This document shows, in pieces, positions 24,922 through 37,974 of a stretch of 64,000 nucleotides of DNA (its first letter is position 1; the number at the start of each line of letters is the position of its first letter). A model generated the notes under the pieces. That model did not search any database. It was not told the origin of the DNA and was given only the letters and a program-made list of their open reading frames with translations. The stretch covers positions 46,172,001 to 46,236,000 of the forward strand of contig NC_081414.1 of the NCBI RefSeq assembly GCF_030272615.1, given 5' to 3'. The translations under genes were made by a program, and so were the position numbers. Origin of the DNA: Cryptomeria japonica (taxonomy: Eukaryota > Streptophyta > Pinopsida > Cupressales > Cupressaceae).

Positions 24922-26399
24922 TGGTGCAGGAGAACCTCCTCAACAAGCCAATCATGGATCTGATGATGAATATTAGGATCTTAGGATCATTGTGAATGTC
25001 TTTTGGTTGTGAACTTTTCGTGTATTCAATAAGGACCCCACCATGTAAACCATTGTCACAAATTAGGCAACTTGATAAGCCAATATTAGAAAATTTAGTG
25101 TATAAGGGGTAAATTGATGTTTTATTTGATGTTTGATAGGATTTTAGGGTCTGTAGGTGATATTTGGTTGATCCAAGTTGTGTGGATCCGAAATTGGTGT
25201 GAATTGACAACTTTGTCAAAAAGTGTAACTTTTCCACTTTTGGTTGTTGTAAGCCCCTGAATGGCTCCAACCTCTTCAAAATTTAGTTGGAAACCATTGG
25301 GGAAGGATATAATCCTTATGGACATGAATCCCAAGGTTAGAGAGTTACTATGAATTCAAGTTTGAAGCAAAAAAATACTAAAAACTGTGTTATTTCCCAT
25401 AAATTCTGAGTTTGCAGAGGTTGTACATTCTTGTATGGATTGAATTTGAAAAAACCATTCATGGAGAAGATGGAGGGTTGAAACACCTTTTTTTTTGTGG
25501 TGGTCTAAGGATTTGATCCTTTGTGAGTAGGGAGAACCCTTCGATTTACTGACTGCAACCCAGAAAGTAAGGGTTTGGCTAGGGTTTTACTTAAATATGG
25601 CCATATCTTGCTTCTCCTTCCTCTAGAAGTTCTTTCCTTTGGTGGAATGCAAGATTTTCCAGTGTAAATTAATGTTTTCATGGGTTTTTGCAAGGAAGAC
25701 TTGGTTGTGGAGAGTATGATGCAAAACTAGGTAGGCATCTCTATGTGACTACCTTAGACAAAATTAGGACAGTCACCCTAAAATCTTGTAGCGGTGGTTT
25801 CTAGGCATGCAAACCTGCAATTAGAGGTTATTTACCATCCCCCACATTCTCATGAATTTTTTTTTGTAGTTGGGAACCTGGAATTGGATGTTGCTTTGTA
25901 AATTAGGCCTAATCGTCTTAATTAGGTCTCTAGGTTCCTAAAGGGTGCAGACCCTTAGAGTGCAGACCTTGTCAAACCATTTTGGGGATGAATGTAACTC
26001 CTTAAAGGGTATCTAGAAGGGTAAGTTTTTTTCCAGGTTGTGTGAAATATTTTAGCGTTAAGGGAAAAATACTTGCTAAATAGGGCTATTAGCTTAGAGG
26101 GTAGGTTTCCAAAGGAGGTATAGGGTATTGATCCCTAAGTCTAAAACCAATGCTTGGAAAAGTTCTTAGATGTCATGAGTGGACCAAATACAAGGACCCT
26201 AAGAGAAGGAATCATGGTGAGGCATGTTGGGAATGTTGAGGCTATTTACTAATCTTGAGTAGGTGCCAGTATAGAGGAGTGTGAGTAGTTCAAACCTTAA
26301 GGTGTGGAGTCCTTCTTGTAGGATCATTGTTACCTATTTGGAAGGGATCTTACTGAACCTTTTGGACCTATCCTTATATGTTAGAAGGCCTCTGCATCA
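24922..26399 (+). repeat. 3' LTR of chromovirus element 2
   Basis: Preceded by a purine-rich GGGGAGTA end and followed by TSD AGAAG. It matches 18713-20211 throughout. Confidence 0.95.
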
Positions 26400-28195
26400 A
26401 GAAGAAGCACATCAAGAACCTCCTACAATCCCTAGACATCCCATAGGTACACAAGAAATCCTATCAGGTCAAATAGAAAATAGCCAAAAAGAGCTTGAAG
26501 GTTTAATCACAAGGCTAAAAGGTCCCACTAGAACAAACTCCCATAGGAAAAACTTTGCTAGTTCTTTTCAATCTATTGTATCTCACATACAATTCATGAG
26601 TGGGTAAATAAATTTTTGGTCCAATAAGAAGGAAGAATAAAATCAATTTAATGCTGACAAATTACCGTATGTGGTAGTGAAAAAAAAGAAAATTAATAAA
26701 TTTGACTTGTGTGCTCTTTTTACAGACCCCCGAACGAATCAACCTTTACACCCTGCATGTAGGAGATTCCCTATTCATTGGTGTCATCATGAAGGGATTA
26801 AGAATAATTGTTTGGGATAGGTGGTGGATGGTATTTGATCAACCCCCATGCAATAATCATGAGGTACCCCAATAATTTTTGAGAAAATGGTACTGTGAGT
26901 TTGTCCTTAATGAGATCCCAAACTATTTTGATTTTCTATATTTCCAAGGTAAAGGTGGGGGTTCCTCACATGATAGAGAGGGTGCACAGTGTGACCCAAA
27001 TCTCCCACCAAGACCCTTGGCCAGACCTATGGTGGAGCATGTTATTATTCTTTCCATTGTGAAGGAGAGTGTTGAGGTTGAAACTATAGACTTTATTAGC
27101 TCACTCACTCAGACCCTTATATAGTATGTTAGGCCTCTAGTAGAGGGTGATGTGAGTGATGATGGTGATTCTTCTAAGCATTGAGTTCTAGCTCATTTTT
27201 GTCGATCTCATGGTTCTCTTTGCACTTATGATCCTAATAGTACTTAGAATGCACATGCACGAGCAAAGTTTGCTATAGAGAACATTGTGATGACAAAATC
27301 CTTGCTAAACAAAACATTTGGCATTGATACCCAGGTGAATTTCATTACAAGTTCATTTCATTCTTTTTATTAAATCTTATATGGAAATTTAAGAATATAT
27401 CTAAATTAGTAAATTGTGATGATAAAAAACCAGGATCAAAGTGTTCACAATACTAGCAACATTTCTATAGCACCCTTTTTCAAGACTTCGTCGACTCCAC
27501 AGATACTTGAACCTTATGTGAATGATTTTTTAATTACTCATTTTTGTATGTTAAATAGTTTGATGCTGGAGCTTCAACATCAACACCTTGCAGTGTATTT
27601 CATTGACAATCTTTCACCCAGGTAAGCAATATCTTTAATGTTGTTATTAAATAATATAGATAGTTTTGGTGACTGATCAATATACTTTGTTTAATTTTCA
27701 TATGTTGACATCAAAGACTCCTCCTACTATTCACGCATCAATGGAGCACGGTGTTGCTGCAGCGATAGTAACTTCAACTGCTTTGACAGAAGTATGCGAC
27801 ATATTTATAAATTTAGTAAATTTAGCATTACATTTGTTATCTTAATAATATGTTATTGAAAATTTTAATGACACTTGTATTTAGTTTAATTTATATTGTG
27901 ATGCCTACAGGAGGGGTTTTTCACTCCAGATCATGAACGTGCACCTATTGTGGATGAACATCGTGATTATTTGTATGCGGTAAGTGACTATTCTATTATA
28001 TGTCATTCTAAAATTCAAATTTTGTATATGTTAACATCATTCTTTTCATTGTATCAGGTGGAGTTACAAAAAAGTCTGGAGAGGAGGTCAAGTGGGCATA
28101 CTTGAAAGACACCTACATCATATACATCTCCATCCCCCCGATAGGCAAAGATATCTCGTGATCTTTTTCCTTCCCCTAGAAGGAAATGAATAGAA

Positions 28196-28790
28196 TAGGG
28201 TCCTATGTTGTATGCCTATATGGCAATTTTGAACATATGTTTTGTATTACGAATATGTGACATTCTATGTCCATATGGCTTTCGAAAAGCTCCTATTCGA
28301 CTTTATTGGATACCATGTTGTATGCCTATATGGCAATTTTGAACATATGTTTTGTATTATGAATATGTGACATTCTATGTGCATATGGCTTTCAGCAAGC
28401 TCCTATTTGACTTTATTGGATACCATGTTGTATGCCTATATGACAATTTTTAACATATGTTTTGTATTACGAATACGTGACATTCTATGTCCATATGGCT
28501 TTTGGCAAGCTCCTATTTGACTTTATTGGATACCATGTTGTATGCCTATATGGCAATTTTGAACATATGTTTTGTATTATGAATACGTGAGATTCTATGT
28601 CCATATTGCTTTTGGCAAACTCCTATTTGATTTTATTGGATATCATGTTGTATGCCTTTATAGCAATTTGAACATATGTTTTGTTTTATGAATACATGAC
28701 ATTCTATGTCCATATGGATTTTGGCAAGCCTATTTGTCTGTATTGGATATATTTTATACTTTTATCGGTATACAATGTTGTATGGATTTG
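28196..28790. repeat. 110-bp tandem repeat, about 5 copies
   Basis: The word GTTGTATGCCTATATGGCAA restarts at 28207, 28317, 28427, 28537 and 28647, exactly 110 bp apart. A decayed sixth start lies at 28777. Copies differ by a few substitutions and share AACATATGTTTTGTATTA and TGACATTCTATGTCCATATG. The array begins about 90 bp after the stop codon of the carried gene, so the first unit may have been its 3' UTR. Confidence 0.95.
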
Positions 28791-29171
28791 TAGATTTTTG
28801 GTTAAGGCAAATCATTTATCATGGTTATCCATAATTGTAGTACAAATGATTAAATGAATAATTGCACAAAGTTTATTGTTAATTAAGATTTGAACCTAAA
28901 TATGTGTTTGTAATCCAAGACACAAGCTTATAGGGATCAACACAAATTCAATAGTTATAGTCAAAATAAGACTATATAAGGGAAACATGGAAAGAACCAA
29001 AATTAGACAATGTAAGACACCATTGTACCAATACCTATTCTAAAAAGATTACATAGCCCATACACTTCTATTCATCCAATGCATACCCTAATAGAGCTAC
29101 TTTAAATGACTCCCAACAATTATTTAAGAGTATTTAGGTATATTAATCTAATGCATAGCCTAATAGAGTTT
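28791..29171. other. Spacer between two tandem arrays
   Basis: AT-rich DNA with no ORF or motif. CTAATGCATAGCCTAATAGAG-like words occur twice near 29085 and 29150. Confidence 0.5.
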
Positions 29172-32100
29172 CATAGCATGACCCCTAGGATCAGACGACT
29201 CATTCATATGTCTCATGGGTGTTGAGAAATGCATCGCCAAAGTTTGATAACTTTTTGCGCTTTGAGCACTTAAATGAGATGGCCGGTAGGGTGTGGCCCG
29301 CATCAATCAGATGAATTGGAGAGAAAAACTAAATCTTGCCTAGTGTAAACCTGGCCACACAGATGCGTACGAGATGACGCTTTGGTGCCATGATGAGCGG
29401 ATTAAAAGTTAGGGCATTGTGCAACTTATCATTCAACTCATCTGATGCTTTTTGTCGCAAACAAGAAAGTGTTGCCACGAGAAATTGGATTTGAGCCTAC
29501 CTAAACTAAGAGAGGAATTTTTAAAGTGCCATAACACGACCCTGTAGTATCAAACTACTTGTTCTTATGATTCATAGGCACCAAGAAACGCGATGTCGAA
29601 TATTGATAACTTTGAGCAACTTGAACACTTAAGTGATTTCGCTGCTAGAGTGTTGCCTGCATCAATCGGACAAGTTGGAAAGAAAAATGAAAGATTTCCT
29701 AGCATAAAACTGGCCACATGAACACATATGAGCTGACAGTTTGGTACCACGATGAGCAGATTGAAAGTTAGGGCATTGTGCAATTTTTCATTAAACTCAT
29801 CTGATGTTTTTTGTCACAACCAAGAAAGTGTCACCACAAGCAATTGGATCCGAGTCTTCCAAAATTGAGAGAGTCTTGTGTAGAGTATTGTAACACAACC
29901 TTGTAGGATTAGACAACTTGTTCATATGATTAACGGGCACCCAGAAATGTGTTGCCAAAGGTTGACAACTTTTTGTGCTTTGAGCACTTAAATGGGATGG
30001 TCGGTAGGGTGTGGCCCGCATCGATCGGATGAGTTGGAGAGAAAAAAAATCTTTCTTAGCATAAACTTGGCCACATAGATGCATACGAGTTGACGGTTCA
30101 GTTATGTGATGAGCAGATTAAAAGTTAGGGCATTGTGCAACTTTTCATTGAACTCATCTGATGTTTTTTGTCGCAACCAAGAAAGTGTCACCACGCGCAA
30201 TTGGATTCGAGTCTTTCAAAATCAAGAGAGGCTTGTGTAGAGTGTCATAACACAACCTCGTAGGATCAGATGACTCATTCATATGATTAAAGAGCACCAA
30301 GAAATGCATCACCAAAGTTTGACAACTTTTCACACTTTTCGCACTTAAGTGGGATGGCCAGTAGGGTGTGGCCCACATTGATTAGATGAGTTGGAGAGAC
30401 AAATTAAATATTTCCTAGCATAAACCCAACCACTCAAATGCATACGAGTTGATGGTTCGGTGTCGTGATGAGCGGATTGAAAGATGGGGCATTGTGCAAC
30501 TTTTCATTGAACTCATCTAATGCTTTTGGTCGGAACCGAGAAAGTGTCATCATGAGAAATTGGATCTAGGTCTATCTAAACTAAGAGAGGATTTTTGAGA
30601 GTGCCATAGCATGACCCCGTAGGATTAGGCGGCTCATTCTTATGATTCATGGGGGCTGAGAAACGCAATGCCGAATATTAACAACTTTGAGTAACTTGAG
30701 CACTTAAGCAATTTCGCTGCTAGGGTGTGGCCTGTATCGATCAGATGAGTTGGAGAGAAAAATGAAGGTATTCCTAGCATAAAAACGGCCACCTATATGC
30801 ATACAAGTTGACGGTTTAGTGCCACAATGAGTGGATTGAAAGGTCGGGTATTATGCAACTTTTCATTGAACTCATCTGACGCTTTTTGTCGCAACTGAGA
30901 AAGTGTTGCCACAGGCAATTGGACCTGAGTCTACCTAAATCGAGAGAGGGTTTTTTAGAGTGCCATAACATTACCCCGTAGGATCAAACAACTTGTTCTT
31001 ATGATTCATGGGCACTAAGAAACATGATGCCGAATATTGACAACTTGGAGCAACTTGAGCACTTAAGTGATTTCACTGCTAGGGTGTGGCCCGCATTGAT
31101 TAGATGAATTGGAGAGAAAAATAAAGGCACTCCTAATATAAACCCAGCCACCTAGATGCATACAAGATGATGGTTTAGTGACACGAAAAGTGGATTGAAA
31201 GATGGGGCATTGTGCAACTTTTCATTGAACTCATCTGACGCTTTTTGTCACAATAGAGAAAGTGTCGCCACGAGCAATTAGATCCAACTCTACCTAAATC
31301 AAGAGAGGATTTTTTAGAGTGCCATAACATGAACCCATAGGATTAGCTAGCTTGTTCTTATGATTCATAGGCATCAAAAAATGTGATGTCGAATATGGCA
31401 ACTTTGAGCAACTTGAGCACTTAAGCGATTTCGCTACTAGGGTGTGGCCCGCATCGATCAGACAAGTTGGAGAGAAAAACAAAGGAATTCCTAGCCTAAA
31501 ACCAGATGTGTACAAGCTAATGGTTTGGTGTTGCAATGAGCGAATTGAAAGATGGGGCATTGTGCAAGTTTTCATTGAACTCGTCTGACATTTTTGTCAC
31601 AACTGAGAAAGTGTCGCCACGAAAAATTAGATCTGAGCCTACCTAAATTGAGAGAGGTTTTTTTAGAGTGCCATAACATGATCCCATAGGATCAGAAGGA
31701 TCATTCTTATGATTCACAGACACTGAGAAATGCAAATATTGAAAACTTTGAGCAACTTAAGCACTTAAGCGATTTTGCTACTAGGGTGTGGCCCACATCG
31801 ATTGGATGAGTTGGAGAGAAAAATGAAGGAATTCCTAGTGTAAAACTATCCACCCAGGTGCTTACAAGCTGACAGTTTGGTGCTGCGATGAGCGGATTGA
31901 AAGATGGGGCTTTGTGCATCTTTTCATTGAACTCATCTAACGCTTTTTGTCACAAATGAGAAAGTGTCACCACGATTAATTGGATCTAAGTCTACCTAAA
32001 TTGAGAGATAATTTTTTAGAGTGCCATAACATGACCCCGTAGGATCAGACGACTCATTCTTATGATTCACAGGCACCAAGAAACGCGATGCCGAATATTG

Positions 32101-33565
32101 ACAACTTTGAGCAACTTGAGCACTTAAGCAATTTCGTTGCTAGGGTGTGGCCCGCATCGATCGGATGAGTTGGAGAGAAAAATGAAGGCATTCCTAGTAT
32201 AAACTCAGCCACCTAGATGCATACAAGTTGACGATTCAGTGCCACGATGAGCAAATTGAAAGATGGGGCATTGTGCAACTTTTCATTGAACTCATCTAAT
32301 GCTTTTTGTTGCAACCAAGAAAGTTTTTCCACGAGCAATTGGATCCAAGTCTACCTAAATCAAGAGAGGCATTTTTAGAGTGTCATAACATGACCCTATA
32401 GGATTAGATGACTCATTCTTATGACTCATGGGCACTAATAAACGTGATGCCGAATATTGACAACTTTGAACAACTTGAGCACTAAAGCGATTTTGCTGCT
32501 AGGGTGTGGCCCGCATCGATCAGACAAGTTGGAGAGAAAAATGAAGGCATTCCTAGAATAAACCTGGCCACCCAAAGGCATACGAGCTGACGGTTCGGTG
32601 CCACGATGAGCGGATTGAAAGATGGGGCATTGTGCAACTTTTCATTGAACTCATCTGATGCTTTTTTTTGCAACCGAGAAAGTGTCGCCATGAGCAATTG
32701 GATTTGAATCTATCTAAACCAAGAGAGATGTTTTTAGAGTTCCATAACATGACCCCATAGGATTAGATGGCTTATTCTTATGATTCATGGATGCCGAGAA
32801 ATGTGATGCCGAATATTGACAACTTTGAGCACCTTGAGCACTTAAGCACTTGAGCGATTTCGCTGCTAGGGTGTGGCTTGCATCGATCAGGAGAGTTTGA
32901 TAGAGGAATGAAGGAATTCCTACCATAAACCTGACCACTCAGACATGTACATGCTAACAGTTCCGTGTGACGACAAGCAAATTGAAAGATGGGGCATTGT
33001 GCAACTTTTCATTGAACTAATCTGACGCTTTTTGTTGCAACAAAGAAAGTGTCACCATGGGAAATTGGATCAAAGTCTACGTAAACTGAGAGAGGATTTT
33101 TTAGAGTGTCATAACACAAACTCATAGGATCAGATAGCTCATTCTTATGTGTCACCAAGGCTAAGAAACGCAATGTCGAATCTTGACAATTTTACACACT
33201 TTGAGCACTTTAGGGATTTCGCTGCTAGGGTGTGGCCTACATCGATTGAGTGAGTTTGATAGAGGAATGAAGGCATTCCTTGTGTAAACCCAACCAACCA
33301 AACATGTACACACTGAGGGTTTGTTTCCTTGATGAGTGGATTGAAAGATGGGGCATTGTGCAACTTTTCATTGTACTCATGTGATGCTTTTTGTCGCAAC
33401 CAAGAAAGTGTCGCCACGAGCAATTGGATTGGAGTCTACCTAAATCAAGAGAGATTTTTTTAGAGTTCCATCTCACAATCCCATAGGATTAGATGGCTCA
33501 TTCTTACGTGTCACTAACATCGATAAAAATGATGCCAAATTTTGATAATTTTTCACACTTTGAGT
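29172..33565. repeat. Satellite-like tandem array, 359-bp monomer, about 12 copies
   Basis: The anchor CATAACATGACCCCGTAGGA recurs near 29173, 29531, 29889, 30248, 30606, 30965, 31323, 31670, 32026, 32384, 32743, 33102 and 33462. The spacing is almost constant at 359 bp; the seventh unit is about 10 bp short. Every unit carries GCTAGGGTGTGGCCCGCATC, GGGCATTGTGCAACTTTTCA and GAACTCATCTGA. Copies differ mostly at CG/TG/CA positions, as expected from decay of methylated CpG. The last copy fades out near 33565. Short open frames inside it are repeats of one another and not genes. Confidence 0.95.
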
Positions 33566-33794
33566 GATTGACAACAAATGAGCAATTTTTACATCTTTTA
33601 CCATATTAGCCTAAAACTTCACAAAATGATCCCATGTGATCTCTAATGGTCCAAAATAACATTATTTACATAAAATCACACAAAAAAAGACAAAAAAATA
33701 AATTTTTATATTACAATGCCTCGAGTAGTCAAAAAATACAAGTCATGTACATATATCCAAATATGATTGATATTACAATTTTTTGCATTTACAT

Positions 33795-36700
33795 TTAATC
33801 CAATGAACCATCTGGATCTGCTCTACTCTTTATTGTGTCTAGTATGGCCTCATGGTCAGACTCACGAACCTTCCATAGGTTCTTGTTTAGTGGTCTACCC
33901 CCATATCGGATCAAATGAACATTTGAAGCTACAACAAGGTTAAAATAATGAAGAATCTTCCTATGTGTCTCGAAGTCCTTGAACAACCACAAGTTAGACT
34001 TCTTCACTGGGTACCTTCTAAGCCATGTACCAGTAACAACTACTAATCATGTGGGGCACTCAATATTTTCTCAATCTACCACAAGGCCATCCAATTTCTT
34101 CTTTGTGTCCACACAATGACACGGGTAATGATATGTTCCTTCTTCATTGTCTTCAGCTACAATAACTACATAAACATGCCCTGTAATGATAAAGTGAGAA
34201 GAATTTAGCAAATAACGAAGGTAAAATATTAAAGTAAAAAAATTTGCATGTGGATAATTCACCTGGTTGGACTAAATCTGACACATGGTCAAAGTCAATT
34301 GATGCTTCCATCTGTGTGAGTTGTAGTGCACTTGGAGGTCAATATGTCTCAAGTGGGATTAGAGGCCTCATACACCATTCGTCCACCACCCACTCCTTTG
34401 ACTCACACTCATTATAGGTACCATCTCTACATGAAGAACAATAACATGCCATCTGTCACGTATGGATAGTCCATGAACTTGCATTAGAGCTTTCGAAAGA
34501 GTGTAGCTCACTCAATCTTGCCAATGTACAACAATCTTTGAATTTTGCAATGTTAGTATCATCTACCAACCAAAAAAATCTACGAATTGAAGACTTACCT
34601 TGATTACCTGGACCAATTGTACCATTGCACCACTGAACAATTGATTTTGCATATTTCAAGTTTGCATTCTCTTTGTACTTTAACTCTTCTCATGCTAAAG
34701 CTCTTTTAATACATGCTCCTGCACCATCATGCTCCCCATTTCCATGCCCAACCTTAGATAAATTCCACATATGTTGAAAAATAGTCAGCTTATGCATCTT
34801 ACTCAACCAATAAAACATCTGAGAGTTCTTAAATTGCGATGCACAATTATCTGACGATATGATATGTTGACAAAATGATATTCCCCGACTAGCCAAATCA
34901 TCATAGAATATCTGAAAACAACCTTGCACAAACTCTGTAGAGTGTGAGCGATCATCACTGATGTAAAAATGATACTCCCTTAATATTTTTTTGTCCTCTT
35001 CCATACTATCATGTGCATGAATGAATGCTATATGCACAAATATAGCAACTTGTGTGGAGTTGTAATATTGCGATTGCACCTCATTCTGTGGTTGTAGTGT
35101 GTAGTTCTCTACAAAGTCAACAATTGAAACAATTGTATGAAGTGGAAATGTGTCCTTGCATAACTTAAAATTGTAAGTCCAACCAATGAGATCGATGGTT
35201 ATGCCTTGCATACTCATACACTATATTCTCATGAAAGATGCCCATAAACTGATACACTGGAATCTTCTCACTAACCAATTCAAACTTTTTTGCTTCTTTT
35301 CCATCTTTTAGCATGTAGGCCACTGTCTTATATTTTCCAAATTCCACTAATTCATTACCAATTTATTGTCCAATATCCATATGTTGACAAATTTGTAAAT
35401 GTTGCAATCCACCACAATGAACACATGTGCCATCCAAGCAACATTTATTGTAATATAGTTGACCATCTTCTCTTTAACATAAGATGCTAGATATGAATTC
35501 CCTTGAAGATGTTGGTGGACCATTTATGTTGCATTCCTCCAAAACATTGTTAGCATGCAAATCTATACATATGTGTTGATAAACATCATAATGGTTATAA
35601 AATTTGATATGTACTCTACAAAAACAAGTTGTGCATGTGTGATTTATTTTGACATAAAAAGGCTTTACCATTTCAAATAATCTTTGACTAATTTTAATTT
35701 GAGGATACATACGTTGAAACTTGGCAAAAAATTGTGTTTAAGTCATATCCAAAAAATGTTTCAGATGTGGATCATGGATTTTACTACCAATCCTCCTTAC
35801 AACATCTCTTTGATTTGGAGAGACCCTTGTGTTATTATTGCAAAAATCTTCAATTAGGGATCTCAAGGCTTCAAAAATTTCTTTATCGTTCTGCGGTAAT
35901 CTACCAGAAAATGCCCATAACTCATTGTTATATGGATCCTCTGCTCTTTGCTGCCTTCCCATAGCTCTCATTAGAGTTTGTCTACTTATCTTCAATTATT
36001 TACTTGTCTTTCTAATGAGGCGATCTTTCTTTGTTTGATTGCTTACAATTGTTGATGTAATGACACATCGTGTGGCATTACTATCTTTTGTGTGTGGGTT
36101 AGAACCAACACTATTATGTGCATTCATCAAATTCTTCACAATAGATTTGTCATTTGATTCAATCAATGTTATTAGCCCAAGAATCTTCATTATGGGCTTA
36201 AATTTGAGATTTTTCATCATTTCAACAAATAGTTGGCATCTTTCTGTCTCATTTAAAGGCTCAAAAAATATTTTCCATATCTGGTTAGCATGTCTTTGAC
36301 AAGTACGCTTCAGAATCTTCTCAACCATTAGTTTCAAAATGTGAGTATCAATATCAAATAAATACTTAGGCTTTCTATGAAAACTCTAGGAGGTGTTCTC
36401 AAACTTTGAGCTACCTCAAGATTAGGAATTTCAACAACATTAGGGATCTATGGCATACCTTCAATCAGATATGAAAATGATGACATACCTTGAAATTGAG
36501 GTGTACAAGATGGTGTAGATCCAATACTTGATGTCAATCATGAAGTAATTGCAATGTCAAATGTCATAGAGGGAGTGCATTAAATATGAGATGTTTTAGA
36601 TGCCAACAGTATGCCAATAAGAGATGGTGTGCCTTCAACTTGAGATGTAAGAGATTGGGTGCCTTCAACTTGAATTGTGGTAGATGACATGCTCTCAACC

Positions 36701-36933
36701 TCAATATTCAATTGTCTCATTGCATGAAGGTTTTGCATTTGTTGCCTTTGTGTGGCCAATTTTGTCTCTCTCTTAGATTGGATTGATATTTCATGTTCCT
36801 CTTCAATTGGCACCTCTTCTTCTATGGAATTCAATTTACTTGCTTCACGAAGTTGCCTCATTCCTTCTCTTTTTTTTGCATTCTCAGCTTCACACTCTTC
36901 TAGTGTTACATTTTTTGGTCATTTCCTTGGCAT
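33795..36933 (-). pseudogene. Transposase-like gene of the giant transposon
   Basis: Read on the minus strand it starts MPRK near 36933, with a basic/acidic N-terminus. A central part (36337-35172) has LPQNDKEIFEALRSLI and cysteine clusters CTTCFCRVH (about 35635) and CCLDGTCVHCGG (about 35440). After a one-base insertion near 35172 the core reads VDFVENYTLQPQNEVQSQYY, then YHFYISDDRSHSTEFVQ, SSDNCASQFKN and GHGNGEHDGAGACIKRAL. Candidate catalytic residues are Asp 35116-35118, Asp 34849-34851 and Glu 34732-34734, 89 and 39 residues apart. An 82-bp GT-AG intron (34181-34262) restores the frame (DLVQP|GHVYVV). The C-terminus ends near 33795. I know these blocks from uncharacterised transposase-like proteins of animals but cannot name the family. 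At least seven stops make it inactive. Confidence 0.75.
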
Positions 36934-37974
36934 GATGACTATTTCTACATGTACATGCACATAAAAGAGAATAAAGTTAGTTCATAAAGAGACTTCAAGA
37001 GGCATAAGGGGAAGACCTAATGCATCTATGACTATCCTAATGCATCGATTACTGTCCTAATTATGCATATGTTAAAATGGATATAAGAAATTAAAATTGT
37101 TTCATGTATTCTTTTTTAAAATTATTTCATAAGATCTTAAAAAGGATGTAAGAAATTGCAAATTTTGTTTTAAACCACTAAACACATAATTTTCTTATGC
37201 AACTTCCTTCAAATGCATTGTTAAATCTAATGGGATTATAATAATTTTTGACAAAACACTTTTATTCTAATATTTAAATAAAATAACACTTAATAAGTAT
37301 TTGAATTCTAAAAACAAGAAAATATTACCTCATTTATTCAAATTTGATAAAAAAAATTATGTTCTTCCTCTTTGATGTTGCCAAATGAATAAAAAGGTGG
37401 TGGAGAGCTAATGGAATGTATAAAATAACCTTGCATAAAATGTCAAAACCATGCAAAAAACATTTTTTTGTCTGATCATGCGCAAAAAGAAGGCAAAATG
37501 AGAGAATGTGGGCTTGGATCACGGGTCAAGGGTCCCATATAACCGTTTTTTAGTGCAACACATTTGGCTAGAACCAGATTAATTCCATTCAAATTTTTTA
37601 ACCTTTGATAAATTTGGAAAATTTTTGGAAATAAGAGGAAAACAAAAAGAGAGAAGGGAGGTGGAAAGTGAGAGACACACACATACACATGACCCTCACC
37701 CATAAGCCTTTTGGCCTCAATCAAAAACTCCAAACTGTATACAAATACTCCAAAAAGTCAAGTATATGTCGAATACTATAAACCATGTAATCAATACCTT
37801 TAACCCTATAATCTATACTCTATACCCTAAAGTTTGATAGCCACAACCATAAAACTTAAACCATTTAAACCCTATAACAAATACCATAGATTGTATGACC
37901 CAATATGCTAAATCCTCAACCGTATACAATAACCATAGACCCTATAATCTGATATGCTAAACCATATGAGGTAA
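36934..37974. other. Gene-free stretch upstream of the transposase gene
   Basis: AT-rich. It would hold the promoter of the minus-strand gene if that gene was ever active; no clear TATA or CAAT pair stands out. At 37730-37930 a degenerate short repeat of ACCATA/TATAACC words leads into the purine-rich array. Confidence 0.4.

Larger units (their letters stand above)
18713..26399 (+). mobile_element. Ty3/gypsy chromovirus element 2 with both LTRs and TSD
   Basis: LTRs of 1,499 and 1,478 bp begin TGGTGCAGGAG and end CTCTRCATCA. A perfect 5-bp duplication AGAAG lies at 18708-18712 and 26400-26404. The interior has a tRNA-iMet primer site, gag, protease, RT, RNase H, integrase and a chromodomain, all with stops or frameshifts. 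It is the same broad chromovirus group as element 1 (LTR start, primer site and integrase text agree) but clearly another family. Comparison of about 115 LTR columns gives about 10% divergence. It inserted into an exon of the carried gene. Confidence 0.95.
17162..28105 (+). pseudogene. Spliced gene of unknown function carried by the giant transposon
   Basis: The clearest part is 3': exons at about 26726-27334, 27434-27621, 27717-27791, 27911-27979 and 28058-28105. Phase-0 joins read ...FGIDTQ|DQSVHNT..., ...STALTE|EGFFTPDHERAP... and ...DYLYA|VELQKSLERRSSGHT-stop. Donors and acceptors are canonical (GTAAGT, TTTTTACAG, CTACAG). An earlier exon (18645-18712 plus 26405-26603) was split by the chromovirus and reads QSPPYEDHIEEAHQEPPTIP across the empty site. 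A first exon may end at 17304 (GAG|GTATGT). Four stops in the 26726 exon and a phase clash between 27621 and 27717 show decay. The predicted protein includes IIVWDRWWMVFDQPP. I recognise no domain; it could be an accessory protein of the transposon. Confidence 0.6.

Noticed and set aside
26281-26607. 108-codon plus-strand ORF
   Set aside because: It is a chance join of the chromovirus 3' LTR end (to 26399) with the interrupted exon of the carried gene.
28196-28790. Regular repeats that could look like a CRISPR array
   Set aside because: The whole 110-bp unit repeats with no unique spacers, and the context is plant nuclear DNA.
29565-33476. Many similar minus-strand ORFs of 60-95 codons
   Set aside because: They recur every 359 bp because they lie in satellite monomers, with stops at varying places; no sign of coding.
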